From Rhineura floridana (lineage: Eukaryota; Chordata; Lepidosauria; Squamata; Rhineuridae), in the NCBI RefSeq assembly GCF_030035675.1, contig NC_084482.1, forward strand, positions 230,301,943 through 230,365,942: 64,000 nt of DNA, in the 5' to 3' direction. The notes beneath the pieces were generated by a model. The model saw nothing but the letters and a program-made list of their open reading frames with translations, did no database searches and was not told where the DNA came from. The position numbers and the translations under genes are program-made. Each line of letters opens with the position of its first letter. Positions within the stretch are counted from its first letter, which is position 1. Below, in pieces: positions 21,145 through 30,732 of this stretch.

Positions 21145-21340
21145 GAAAAATCTCCTACCTGGGAGACCAGGGTTCGAATCCCCCCCAGCCATGAACCCCA
21201 CTGGGTGACCTTGGGCCAGTCACTGCCTCTCAGCCTCAGAGGGAGGCGATGGAAAGCCCCCTCTGAACACTGCTTGCCATGAAAACCCTCTTCATGGCGT
21301 AGCCATGAGTGGGGATTGACTGGCAGGCCATTCATTTCCC
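21145..21340 (+). repeat. tRNA-derived SINE (Sauria-SINE type)
   Basis: It contains a polymerase III B box, GGTTCGAATCC, followed by ACTGGGTGACCTTGGGCCAG, TCACTGCCTCTCAGCC, and a 3' part resembling the BovB tail (TTCATGGCGTAGCCATGAGT). This order is typical of the squamate Sauria SINE, which uses BovB machinery. The A-box end is diverged. Confidence 0.65.
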
Positions 21341-21344
21341 TTGC

Positions 21345-22020
21345 ATTCCCTCACAACAGTTCACAGTCGGTCAGGTTGCACGCAGGAGCCACAGTTTTAA
21401 AGGAAAGATCTCTAGCTGACGGCACAGTGGGCTTTTTCCAGTTTTCAGGTCTACTTTTCTGTTGATGGCTGTTGTTGGTTGTCTGAATCAGTATCAACGA
21501 CGGAAGGAAGTCAGTCAGAGCATCACAGGTAAAGGCCATCAAGCCTATCCTAACAAGAAGCCCCCCCCCTGCAAACCTAGGAAGAGCAGAGAATCACAGA
21601 AAAATCTCAGTTTTGCCCCTTCACTTAACAAGTGCCTGAAAGGGACATTTGCCGGACTCCCTTGCCTGGCCACCGAAGGCGCTGCCTCGCATTAGAGCCC
21701 CATTGGACCCCCATGGGAGGGGGGGGCTTGGGCAGGAGTTTCTCCAGGGGCTGTGAGGAGCAAGTCCCTATCTGGAGTCTGCTGCAGGGTTGAGGAGGAG
21801 GGGGAGAGAGGTTGGGGGAGTCTTCCGCATTGGACTTGGGGGTCCTCCTTGGGGTGGCGGTGCTGGTCTCCCCTTCGGAGGTGCTGGGCGTGGAGGAGCC
21901 TCTAGGTGAGCAGAGATCCCACGTGGGGGAGTAAGAGAAAAGCCCTTCCAGAGACCCCCAAATTCTTGCGTTTGAGTCTGGGCCCAGTTGAAGGTGCTGG
22001 TGTAATCCATGGGGCTTTTA
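21345..22020. other. GC-rich unassigned stretch
   Basis: GC-rich from about 21640. Around 21950-21995 the block AAATTCTTGCGTTTGA, TCTGGGCCCAGTTGAAGGTG matches 45055-45097, a relic that translates like L2 (AQLKVLVL). The remaining frames show nothing recognisable. Confidence 0.4.
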
Positions 22021-23060
22021 TGTAATCCATGCAATGCATATGTATGGCTAGTCTTATGTTAAGGAAAAGCTTAATAGGTTATTTTTCTCAAACAGAAAGC
22101 ACCTGCGAGGGGCTGCGCTCATTAGAGATTGGGTCAAGTAATGGTGGCTAGGAAGACACAACCTCCACTCAGCTGCGTTATCTAGGAGGCCGGCAGGGAG
22201 TAAAAGGACCGTCTGATGCGTCTCCAAGGACAGTAGCCTTGGCACTGGTCCAGTTAGCTCTAATGAGCTACATGTGCCAAGGATGGGCTGCACGTGCTGA
22301 TTAACGGCAGGGCACGTGCCATGGGAAGAGTAGCCATTGTCTGTTAGGCACAGGGCAGCTTTGATGCCTAGTCTGATTAATGATGTCCCCTGTCAAGATG
22401 TGCTGATTTGATGTTAGATATAGCTCATGATGCATTCCGTCACTGTGTATGCCTGGCCAAACTTTCTCCTCTAAAAGGTGCCTGTGCCATGAGCTCAGGG
22501 TGCAGACCTTAACACCTCTCTGCGAGAGACCTTGGGTCTGTTCCACTGGGTAGGCAAGCCTGTTGTAGCCCAGTTCAGCATACAGACTGCAGCTGCCCGT
22601 GGGGGGAACTTGCAGCCTGTTCCATTTATTGGGTATGCCTGTGTGCTTGCTAAATTACTCAATAAACTTCTCCTTGTGAGTAAACCTTTGGATCTGCCTC
22701 CTTGATCCCATGGTACCGATCCTTACAGTTTGAAGCAGCCCACAGCTGGGGCTAATACAATTGGCGTAGTCGGCCGGATTACCAAACGAATCAATGTGGA
22801 GATTTAAGGGGAAGAAGAATCCTGTGGAAGCCGATTTGGGGAATCGGCTCCCAGGGTGGCCACCGCATGGGATGTGGAATCCAGTGGCCAAACAGTTGGC
22901 CTCTTTAGGGGGGCCAGTGACATGGCCAGAAGGAGAAACAGACTGCACTCGGGTGTGCAGCCCCTCTGACATGGCTTTTGCCGACAGCACAGAGATGTTA
23001 CAATAGCCATTGCAGGCATGTTAGTAATGTTTCTTCTGTCCTTTGTGTGGGAGTATTCCC
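22021..23060 (+). mobile_element. Endogenous retrovirus fossil: LTR, tRNA-Ser primer site and leader
   Basis: The LTR runs from about 22021-22041 (TGTA start; exact base uncertain) to 22759 (AATACA). It has a polyadenylation signal in CTCAATAAACTTCTCC followed by a GT-rich stretch, as in class I (gamma-like) ERVs. Two bases later, at 22762-22779, TGGCGTAGTCGGCCGGAT matches the complement of the tRNA-Ser 3' end (CGACTACGCCA) at 17 of 18 positions by my reading, so it is the primer-binding site. About 280 bases of internal sequence follow before the element ends. It is a broken fragment with one LTR and no recognisable gag, pol or env block; probably old. Confidence 0.75.
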
Positions 23061-23267
23061 CAAATGGTGAGCCCCCCTTCAAAAGAGCCACCACCTGTCC
23101 ACTGCTGAAGTGTATCCAGGGGGTGAAAGGAGGTGAGCAGCCTCGATGTCAAAGCAGGGGCAGAGAAAGGGCGGGCCTTGGCCTTCTTGGAGGCAGGTGT
23201 TCGTGGGGGGCATTACTGGCCCTGGGCTCACAGCCCCCCAAAAGTCTGGTGCCAGCCCTAGACCAAC

Positions 23268-23600
23268 CCCTCTCCTAACATCAGAGGAGCCTTGCTGCTG
23301 GGTCAGGCCAAGAGCCCAGCATCGTGCCCTCAGTGGCCAACCAGAGGCCCCACTGGGAAGCCTGAAAGCAGGCCTCGAGGGCAACAGCAACACTCACCCC
23401 CAAATGACATTCCCAGCAACTGGTATTCAGAGACATTTCCTGCCTCCGACAGCGGAGGGAGCAACAGAGCCATCGTGGTCAGCAGCCATTGAGCCTCTAG
23501 AAACGCTTTGAAAGCCATCCAAGTTGGCGGGCATAGAATCATAGAATAGTAGAGTTGGAAGGGGCCTATAAGGCCATCAGGTCCAACCCTCTTGGGCATC
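23268..23600 (-). repeat. CR1 LINE 3' ends (two pieces)
   Basis: 23268-23535 is a diverged minus-strand CR1 3' end (GCTGGGTCAGGCC, GTGGCCAACCAGAG, TTTCAGAGGCTTCTG-like parts). 23535-23600 is a second CR1 tip of another subfamily, with ATAGAATCATAGAATAGTAG and AGAGTTGGAAGGGGCCT. Both are 5'-truncated. Confidence 0.7.
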
Positions 23601-24100
23601 CCAAAATGCAGCCGCTGTTCCCACCTGCCCCATGCAAGGCGGCTTACTCTGCACCAGGACAGATCCCTCCCATAAAAAATCTGGAGGTTTGATTGGAGTT
23701 GATTGCACGGAGAAGGCCTCAGGTTCTTCAAAGGGGTGGAGCCTGGGAGTTTATTCCCCCCTCCTCCGTCCCCACATTCCCCCCTTCTTTGCGAAGGAGA
23801 CTGACCAGGCCGGAACAGGGAGGTGCAACAACCAACCAGAGACTCAGAAAAGCGGAGGAAGACATGCAGCCTTCCGGTCCTCATTCGGAGGCTGGAACTG
23901 GTTTCATTGCCGTCATACCTCTTTCATCCCCCCTCCTTGTGTTTCTTTGGATTGGCACCCTTCCACATTGCTGCTCTCGTTTGGGAACCGGAAGTATTTC
24001 GGAGTCTAAGGACCACCCTACCCCTTTGGCCCATTAACCATTAGAGTTCTGTTGACATTTTCCTCCACCGGAGGATCCACTTGCTCTCACATTCGTCACT
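23600..24100. other. Unassigned stretch with overlapping open frames
   Basis: Several frames of 114-184 codons overlap on both strands at 23330-24044. None shows a recognisable motif, none dominates, and part lies over CR1 relics, so I do not call a gene. Confidence 0.4.
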
Positions 24101-24355
24101 CAATTTGAGAGCAAATCTAGCTCGAGGGAATGCGAATGAGCCAGCCTGTATGGCGGCAGGGCGGGCGCTGAGGGAAGAGGGCAGTCGCTGCGCTCTCTCC
24201 TGATCTTTCTCTCTCTCTCCTCCTTGTCTGCGCCTGCTGCTTCCCAGCGGTGGTGCCTAGGGCGGGGGGCAGCGGCTTGTGGTGTCACCCCGTCTCGTGG
24301 TGTCACCCCATGCGGCCCGCACCCGCAGCACCACCCTAGTGACACCCCTGAAGGC
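24100..24355. repeat. GC-rich repeat with GTGTCACCCC terminus
   Basis: GC-rich block ending in repeated GTGGTGTCACCCC motifs and CACCACCCTAGTGACACCCC, which resembles the CAGTGGCGTCACTAGGG / GGTGTCACCC family seen at 5.95, 31.5 and 34.5 kb. It directly abuts a truncated LTR at about 24370. Confidence 0.45.
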
Positions 24356-24369
24356 ATAGGGAGACAAGG

Positions 24370-24572
24370 CGAAGTCTCCAGCAGTATTGTTTACAGGGGT
24401 TGGCTGGTGGTGCTGCCTAGCAGTGGGATCTTGTGAGACCTGTGCTAGAGCAGAGTGAGAAAAAATGAAAATGACGATCCTGACTGGTGGTGTCCTGAGG
24501 TGGTGCCTAGTGAAAGGCGGTAGCCACAAGCAGGTGGGAACCTGACGGGGAGCAAAAGGTGGGAACGTCACA
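24370..24572 (+). mobile_element. Truncated LTR fossil, same family as 58025-58726
   Basis: The block GTTGGCTGGTGGTGCTGCCT, CCTAGTGAAAGGCGGTAGCC, AGGTGGGAACCTGACGGGGA, ending GTCACA, is colinear with the right half of the reverse complement of the solo LTR at 58025-58726. Only the 3' part of the LTR remains, on the plus strand, and no internal region is visible. Its divergence from the other copy suggests an old insertion. Confidence 0.7.
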
Positions 24573-24599
24573 AGGACCACTATCCTGGAGGTAAGTAGT

Positions 24600-24960
24600 G
24601 ACTTAGGATCAGGTAGATACTTTAGCTAAAACTTGGGTGCTCCACTACCGAGTAAAATCTGGAAGAGAAAAAGAAATACGGAGGAAGCAGGAGCCAAAGG
24701 AAGGGCCCTCCTGTGAAGATTAGGGTTAGGGTTAGATTCAAATCAGAGCTGAACGAGGCAATTGCAGAAACTCCTGAAAATGAAGTGTCTGAACCTGAAG
24801 TGGAGGATGATGAAGGATGTACTACTCGCGACGAGAGTGCTTCTGTGCATGTTCAAAAAGCATTGCCGCCACCACGCCAGCTTATTGAGCGACCAGGAGA
24901 CGTTGTACCTGGTGAAGCTGCCCATCCCGGCTGAGCTTCAAGCTGCTGTTGAAGGACAGA
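24600..24960 (+). other. Unassigned stretch with short telomere-like array
   Basis: Contains TTAGGGTTAGGGTTAG at about 24720-24735. A 73-codon acidic frame follows (ENEVSEPEVEDDEG), ending ERPGDVVPGEAAHPG; I do not recognise it, and it carries no domain I can name. Confidence 0.35.
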
Positions 24961-24964
24961 TTAT

Positions 24965-25160
24965 CTTGAGGCTTGTAAAGAATCTTTTTTTAAAACAACA
25001 ACACAATGTTAATATTTTGTTATTTAAATTTCTGTGTACTGTATTCTCTTTTGATGTGTATTTTGGATTTGTGTGGTTTTTGTGTGAGTGAGCCGCCTTG
25101 AGGGCCTTTTAGCCAAAAGGCAGCATAGAAATAGAATTAATAAACAAAATAAATAAATAG
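24965..25160 (+). repeat. LINE 3' UTR/tail relic (L2-like)
   Basis: An AT-rich 3' UTR ends GAGCCGCCTTGAGGGCCTTT, GCAGCATAGAAATAGAATTA and ATAAATAAATAG, the L2-type tail order. The coding part is missing. Confidence 0.55.
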
Positions 25161-25507
25161 CCCACAGCAGATTTTGGAGTGGTCACCGCAAATTACATAT
25201 ATTCCCCTATTAGCCCTTCATTATTTTAGCTGGGAAAGACTGGCATCTCATAGATACCTGGGGTGTATGATTTGTCCTGGCCCAGAGCAGATTTTGGGGT
25301 GGGCACCCCCAGTTACTTATTTTTTCCTGTCTCTTTTTCTCTATCTTTTTTTTACATTGATGCCTTTATCCATGCCCTGCGCCCAGCAGAAGCTCTGGGC
25401 CAGGCGGGGTGCACTGGCATCTCGTAGAGGACATCCTCCCCTTTCCTGGGGTGTATGATTTGTCCTGGCCCAGAGCAGATTTTGGGGTGGGCACCCACAG
25501 TTACTTA
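25161..25507. repeat. Irregular tandem repeat, three copies
   Basis: The core AGAGCAGATTTTGGGGTGGG followed by CACCC.CAGTTACTTAT occurs at about 25281 and 25469, each preceded by CTGGGGTGTATGATTTGTCC. A diverged third copy starts at 25161 (CACAGCAGATTTTGGAGTGG). The spacings are about 120 and 188 bases. It looks like a small degenerate satellite or a locally duplicated 3' end. Confidence 0.7.
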
Positions 25508-25769
25508 TTTTATATGAATTCATGACATCATTACGTATTTATGATAATATCAGACTCTGGAGGATGTTGATTGCATAAATGTATTGTTATTCCTGACGGG
25601 GAGAGTCCCCCGATCACAGCAATATATCATACAGGCTACTCCAACATACATTTTGGCCTTCAGAGACATCCTAACTTTGGCCTGAAGTTGCTGAAGCTGT
25701 CAATTTTCTCCTTTTTCAGCGTTTTGAACTTTCAGGCAAATAAGGAACTGGGAACCAAATCCAGAGGCC

Positions 25770-26420
25770 TGACGTAGCAGGAACCTCTGCGCCTGCGCCC
25801 TGGATTTGCACCAGGGGTAGAGCCTGCGAGTAGTTTGCCCAGAGCGCGCCTGGCATTCAGTCCTCCAGCGGGGAAAGGATCTGCGCTCTGCTTCCTAGAG
25901 AGGCAGGATGTGGTCATGCAAATGGGAGGGTGGGAGGAAGACAATAGCGAAGCAAACAGGCTTGATTAATTTCCTAAGAGGAGGAGGAGGAGGAGGAAGG
26001 CTGGATCGTGGCCAATCGCAAGAGAAAGGAAGACGTGCAGCAGTGGGGGTGAGGAAGGGTCAGGAGTTTGCCTTTGGGGGGCGGAAAGAGGGGGAGAGCC
26101 TCCCCACACATCTCCCCCGGAATCCATGGGGGGCAGTCGCATGCATGCAACCTAGGGGCAACATTGGGGGCCGAAGAGCTGCAGCGCTTCCATTGCACGA
26201 AGATCCTCTTTGAAGCGCCCTCTGCCCCAGGAGTGGGGGTGGGAAGAGACGCCCTGGTGCAGAGGAGACCCCCGGGTGCCGGGGCTGAGAAAGCCGGCCT
26301 ACCTCGCTGGGCTGCTGTGTGAGGACAAAAGGGGAGCAGGAGCAGGTGTTCCCCTCCCCCCAAAAGCCTTGGAGAAGAAAGCAGATAAAAAAAAAGAGTA
26401 AGCAAGCGAATAAGTAAGCA
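25770..26420 (+). promoter_or_regulatory. GC-rich, promoter-like stretch upstream of the KRAB-A exon
   Basis: It contains a CRE-like TGACGTAG at about 25770, an NRF1-like CTGCGCCTGCGCCC at about 25787, a GAG-triplet run near 25978, and raised CpG content to about 26300. It lies 1.1-1.7 kb upstream of a KRAB-A exon on the same strand, a common spacing for KRAB-ZNF genes. There is no TATA box. The open frames over it have no recognisable domain. Promoter function is inference. Confidence 0.35.
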
Positions 26421-26534
26421 ATATTTTCCCCACATCCAAACTGGGGCTGTTTTCTTGTCCATTCTGTCCACAGTGTGTTTCTGTGAGCCCATTTCTGCAC
26501 TGCGGTAGTTCCTGGGAGGAAACACACTTTTTGT

Positions 26535-26590
26535 AGACTCATAGAGTTGGGAGGGGGCTGTAAGACCATCCAGTCGAACCCCCAGCTCAG
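26535..26590 (-). repeat. CR1 LINE 3' tip
   Basis: ACTCATAGAGTTGGGAGGGG with CCATCCAGTCGAACCC is the reverse complement of the CR1 tip ending GGTTGGACTGGATGG...CTATGA. It is very short. Confidence 0.6.
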
Positions 26591-26656
26591 TGCTTACCCT
26601 CTCCCCCAAATGAACTTTGTCTCTTCTTGGGATCTCCTCAAACCTCCCCCCCTTTT

Positions 26657-26697
26657 AGATACTCACTCTCTCTCTCTCACACACACACACACACCCC
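26657..26697. repeat. TC/AC microsatellite
   Basis: CTCTCTCTCTCACACACACACACACAC run. Confidence 0.9.
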
Positions 26698-27004
26698 TAC
26701 ACAAACGTTAGGACAATCATCTCCTTGCCTTCCTGACCTTACAACATTGTTGCTGCTGCTGAAGGTTGGGGAGGGGGAGATCAACCTACATTTCCCACTC
26801 TGGGGCCTTTGGAGGAAGGTGTGAATAAACATGTGTGGCCAGCAAATAAGCTCATCTGAGTCATCCAAACTGCAGCCCTGCAAGGTAGGCAAGAGTGGTG
26901 TCAGCCTCCTGCTTTGCACCTCAGCTGCTGACTTTACAGAAGAGGCCAGTTTTATTTCATTATAAATTAAATGATCAGAAAGTCATTTACTTGAGGAACT
27001 TCGT

Positions 27005-27180
27005 GGAAACATAGGAAGGTGCCTTATATTGACTTGGTCCACGTAGCTCAGTATTATCTGCACTGACTGGCAGCTGCTGTCCTGGGTTTCAAGCAGGGAG
27101 CCTTTCCCAGCCCTGCCTGGAGATGCTGCTGAGAATTGAACCCGGGACTTTTTGCATGCAAGGCAGATGTCCTTCACCTA
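27005..27180 (-). repeat. tRNA-derived SINE, copy 1
   Basis: On the minus strand it has a B box (GGGTTCAATTC) preceded by ACATCTGCCTTGCATGCAAA and followed by the SINE body (CCAGGCAGGGCTGGGAAAGG, CAGTGCAGATAATACTGAGC). The related copy at 50445-50625 keeps a clearer A box. This is a common squamate tRNA-type SINE. Confidence 0.75.
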
Positions 27181-27497
27181 AATGGCCGTGTTGAGAAGTT
27201 CTGCATTTGATCCTATTGTTTTGCTCTTTTGGGGAATGGGCCAAGGTAAATGCCCTTTCTGCTTACAGCGTTCACAGCCCTCCAGTCTCAAAACCAGCCG
27301 TGGGAACCCTTTCTGGGTCTGTGGGCCAGATCCTTACTTGGCCCTCGCCTCAGGATCCAACTTTGATGCGTGGGAGGAGCGCTTTGAGTGCTGTGAGTGA
27401 TTGAAGCACACCCTGTTGCCCTTCCCCTTTCAAGCTGGATGCAATGGTCTGTGCGGAAGAGGCCGTCTGTTGAGCAGAGGGCATGTTCTTCTTCCAG

Positions 27498-27638
27498 GGT
27501 CTGGTGACCTTTGAGGAAGAGGAGGAGGAGGCAGCAGCTGTGCATTTCACGGAGGAGGAGTGGATCTCCTGGATCTGGGCCAAAGCGCTCCGCACAGGGA
27601 AGCCATGGAGGAGAATTATGAAATTGGAGCCTCTTTCA
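27498..27638 (+). pseudogene. KRAB-A box exon with a one-base deletion
   Basis: After TTCTTCTTCCAG the exon reads GLVTFEE, then a Glu/Ala expansion (EEEEAA), then AVHFTEEEW, the KRAB-A core. Directly after the Trp codon one base is missing; in the next frame the rest of the box continues as LLDLGQ, REAMEENYEIGASF, matching the family LLDPGQRALYREVMEENYENVASL. The exon is 141 bases, one short of the 142 expected for a phase 0 to phase 1 KRAB-A exon, and ends at CA|GTAAGC, a good donor. In the ancestor this box would recruit TRIM28; as it stands it would not be translated whole. No KRAB-B or finger exon is visible nearby, so it is a relic or has lost its partners. Confidence 0.8.
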
Positions 27639-27639
27639 G

Positions 27640-27960
27640 TAAGCAGACACATTTTCTTAACTGATAGATGTTGAAGGCCATTTGTGCCAATGATGCATGG
27701 AGTGGAAAGTCAGTTTCTCACTAGGGATTCTGGGAGCTGTAGTCCAAACTCCACAGTGGGAATTGCTGCTCCCTTGGAGCTTGGGAGAGTCCTCTCTCCC
27801 TCTCCCTCCCTCTGCCCAGTGTTTGCCTTTGGGGCCTAGGCACCCCTGTGCTTAGTCTGTGAGCAGGACTGGTGCCTGCCTGGATCCTAACCTCATGCAT
27901 CGGAGTCGAAGTCCTTGCCAGTTCTCAAGACAGCCCTAGCGCAGTTTCTGCAAGAATGTT
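27640..27960. other. Unassigned stretch after the KRAB-A exon
   Basis: A TTCTGGGAGCTGTAGTCC motif at about 27728 resembles one end of a common non-autonomous transposon. I found no KRAB-B exon within this stretch on the plus strand. Confidence 0.4.
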
Positions 27961-28242
27961 GCTGCATTCCGCATATTGTTGTGCGTTTCGGTTGAGGAAG
28001 ATTCTCTGGAGAAGCTCTCCATATAGATGCCACTGAAGAAGACTTGCTTCAAGTCGAAATGTGTTTGGCAAATTATTTGAGATATGTTGTGCATTTTATC
28101 CTTGCATTTTGTATTTCTGTATTAGTACGCCTCTGCCTTTTATTGCTGTCTTGTCATTGGGAGTGTATGTACATCTTGTCTACAGAGCTAGCAGTTCACT
28201 CTGTGTGGTAAATTGCAGGTGCATTAGAAATTGGACATTATT
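27960..28242 (+). repeat. Possible Penelope-like element 3' relic with hammerhead-like motif
   Basis: CTGAAGA at 28033-28039 is followed by A, a perfect six-base hairpin (GACTTG-CTT-CAAGTC, 28041-28055) and GAAA at 28056-28059. This fits the hammerhead ribozyme core CUGANGA - stem II - GAAA, which Penelope-like retroelements are known to carry in their terminal repeats. The AT-rich flank has no coding block, so the family assignment is tentative. It abuts an L2 at 28243. Confidence 0.4.
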
Positions 28243-29225
28243 CTGTACTCTACTTCTCCTTTACATCTTCTTCAGGTGAGGCAGTCAACGTGCTGAACCG
28301 TTGCCTGGCTGCGACAATGGACTGGATGAGAACTAACAAACTGAGACTCAATCCTGACAAGACTGAGATGCTGTTGGTGGATGGTTTCTCTGATCGGATG
28401 GTGGATATATACCCTGTCCTGGATGGGGTTACACTCCCCCTAAAGGAACAGGTGCGTAGTCTGGGAGTCATCTTAGACTCTTGCCTCACACTTGAGGCTC
28501 ATGTAGCCTCGGTGGCCCGGAATGCGTTCTACCAACTTCGGTTGGTAGCCCAGCTACGTCCCTATCTGAGTAAGGAGGACCTCTCATCAGTGGTACATGC
28601 TATGGTAACCTCGCGTCTGGACTACTACAATGCGCTTTACGTAGGGCTACCTTTGAAGACGATTCGGAAGCTACAGCTAGTGCAAAATGCGGCAGCCAGA
28701 CTGCTAACAAGAACTAAGCGGTCTGACCATATAACACCTGTTCTGGCTCGCCTGCACTGGCTTCCAATATGCTTCCGGGCCAGATTCAAAGTGTTGGTAC
28801 TTACCTATAAAGCCTTATACGGCGCGGGACCACGATATCTGTCGGAACGCCTCTCCCGATATGAACCGGCCCGTACACTACGGTCTACTACGAAGGCCCT
28901 CCTCCGGGTTCCGACCCATAGGGAAGCCCGGAGAGTGGTGACAAGATCTAGGGCCTTCTCAGTGGTGGCCCCCAGACTATGGAATGGTCTCCCCGAGGAG
29001 GTGCGCCTGGCACCGACACTATCATCTTTTCGGCGCCAGGTTAAAACCTTTCTCTTCTCTGAGGCATTTTAATTCCTGTTAATTGTAAATTATTATATTT
29101 TGATTTTAGACTGTACAGTTTTGTGTACAGTTTTGTGTTATTTTTATTGTATTTTTAATGTTCACCGCCCAGAGAGCTGTTGCTAGTCGGGCGGTATATA
29201 AGCTTAATTAAATAAATAAATAAAA
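28243..29225 (+). repeat. L2 LINE, 3' kilobase
   Basis: A 260-codon open frame runs from AVNVLNRCLAATMDWMR through NKLRLNPDKTEMLLVDGF, LDYYNALYVGLPLKTIRKL, LHWLPICFRARFKVLVLTYK and FSVVAPRLWNGLPEEV to TFLFSEAF and a stop. A normal L2 3' UTR follows, ending in AATAAATAAATAAAATAAAT. The YADD active site is just missing because of 5' truncation. With an intact C-terminal frame it looks young and resembles the L2 at 60-64 kb. Confidence 0.92.
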
Positions 29226-29229
29226 TAAA

Positions 29230-29745
29230 TAATACTCAGCCATAGACTATATTTTCCATCATTCCTTTCTACATATATTTTTCAGAATCATACCATGACT
29301 TAGACCTTCACTTTATGTGCTTTTGCATATTTTGTCTAATTCAGCATCTGCATGGTTGGTACCAGAGATGGATTATGGGGAGAAGGGGGTGGGGGGAGAA
29401 ACACTCTCTCTGACAAATTTCTCACTCCCCCACCCACCACCCCCATTGCTGGAGCCCTTTCGATATGCAAATTATAACTGAATCATAAACTGGAAGTTAA
29501 AATTAAGCTGCCATCCCAAACATGCTTGCGTCAGAGTTGATTCCTCAAAATCAATAGGACGTTTTTCAGAGAATATGCATTTAGGAAGGGAACATTTATT
29601 TATAAGCAACACACCATCATTTCCCTTCCAGAGATCTCCAGAAATCTCCTTGGGAAGAATGTCAGCGGAGACTGTGGTGTCTTTATGAAATATGATTTAT
29701 TTATTTACACACATCCCAACCTGAGCATTTCCTTCCCTCTCTCCT
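29230..29745. other. Unassigned AT-rich stretch
   Basis: No open frame or recognisable repeat end apart from a C/A-rich run near 29430. Confidence 0.4.
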
Positions 29746-30180
29746 CCTCTTCCTCCCTTTCCCATCCCCTGTGGTCAGTTTCACCTATTCTAAGCATGAT
29801 TGCAGGGGAGTAAATCCCACTGAATTCAATAAGCATGCAAATGATCAATCCATTCTCAGCAAACTCGCAGAGGATCCCATTTCTTACCTCCCGTATTAAA
29901 AAGCAGAGAAATTCACTAATAAGCAAAAAACCTTGCAGTTTAAGAACGTACCTATAGCCCACAGATATTTCTATCAAACTTTAAAAAGCAGGGAAATTGG
30001 GTGGCTATAGAGAATACACCAGGGGAACAGGAGACCTGACCTCCTCTGTGAGATATTGGACTGCCCTACGAATTGGTCAAACTGCAAACACAATTTGGAT
30101 TGGTCTTTCACAATCCAATCCACTTCTTGTGCAGCTTGGAAGAATTTGGTAATATGTGCCTCTGGGCATATGGTGAGTGG
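29745..30180 (-). repeat. Interspersed repeat, second copy of the 19305-19700 family
   Basis: The reverse complement is colinear with 19305-19700: GCCACCACTCACCATATGCC, ACATATTACCAAATTCTTCC, then CAAATTGTGTTTGC and CCTAATTCGTAGGGCAGTCC-type parts. It is not interrupted by the CR1 tip seen in the other copy. Confidence 0.55.
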
Positions 30181-30345
30181 TGGCCTATTATTGAATACTG
30201 TCTACAGTTCTGGTTGCCTGACCACAAAAATATTCCAGAGGCAGAAGAGGTAGAGAAATGGGCAACTAAACTACTCAAGTGTGTCAACATTTGGGGATTT
30301 TTGCTGTAGAGAAAAAGTTTAGAGGAGAAATGATAGAAGTGTATG
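30180..30345 (+). repeat. Old CR1 LINE fragment
   Basis: Plus-strand translation reads IIEYCLQFWLPDHKNI and EEVEKWATKLLK, corresponding to CR1 [20 protein letters not shown] and LEKVQRRATKMIKG. It is strongly diverged and has frame changes. Confidence 0.6.
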
Positions 30346-30357
30346 ATCACACCAGAC

Positions 30358-30530
30358 ATTTAAAGCACATTCAACACCAATGTAAAGCACATGGCTTCCC
30401 CCAACGAATCCTGGATAATAGTTTTTACTCACTGCGCTACATTCCCAGCACCCTTAATAAATGACAACTCTCAGGACTCTGGAGGAAGCCACATGCTTTC
30501 AATATACACTGTGGATGTGTCATAAAGGTG
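30358..30530. mobile_element. MITE, copy 2 of the GAATCCTGG family
   Basis: AAGCACATGGCTTCCCCCAA and CGAATCCTGGATAATAGTTT on the left; CTCAGGACTCTGGAGGAAGC and CACATGCTTTC on the right. This is the inverted layout of the copies at 19875 and 50685. Confidence 0.6.
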
Positions 30531-30732
30531 TGTGGTGTGGAGAAACTGGATAATATCCTCTGATTTAGTAGGGAACTTACACCTGGCGTGTAGGAAGACG
30601 GAGCGGGAAGTAGCTCCCACCAATTTGCCCCCTTTACAGGAAAAACATCACTTCCTAAATAGTTTTTCTGTAGGGTTACCCAAAAACAAGGAGGGCAGGG
30701 CCACGTTTCTACTTTCCTAAACCTTAAAGTCG

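Noticed and set aside
23330-24044. Overlapping frames of 184, 125, 121 and 114 codons
   Set aside because: On both strands at once, partly over CR1 3' ends, with no recognisable motif.
24713-24934. 73-codon acidic frame considered as a gene
   Set aside because: Short, no recognised family, begins in telomere-like repeats and lies between transposon relics; left as unassigned.
25974-26609. 211- and 169-codon minus-strand frames
   Set aside because: They overlap each other and a GAG-triplet run in a GC-rich stretch, end in a CR1 tip, and show no domain.
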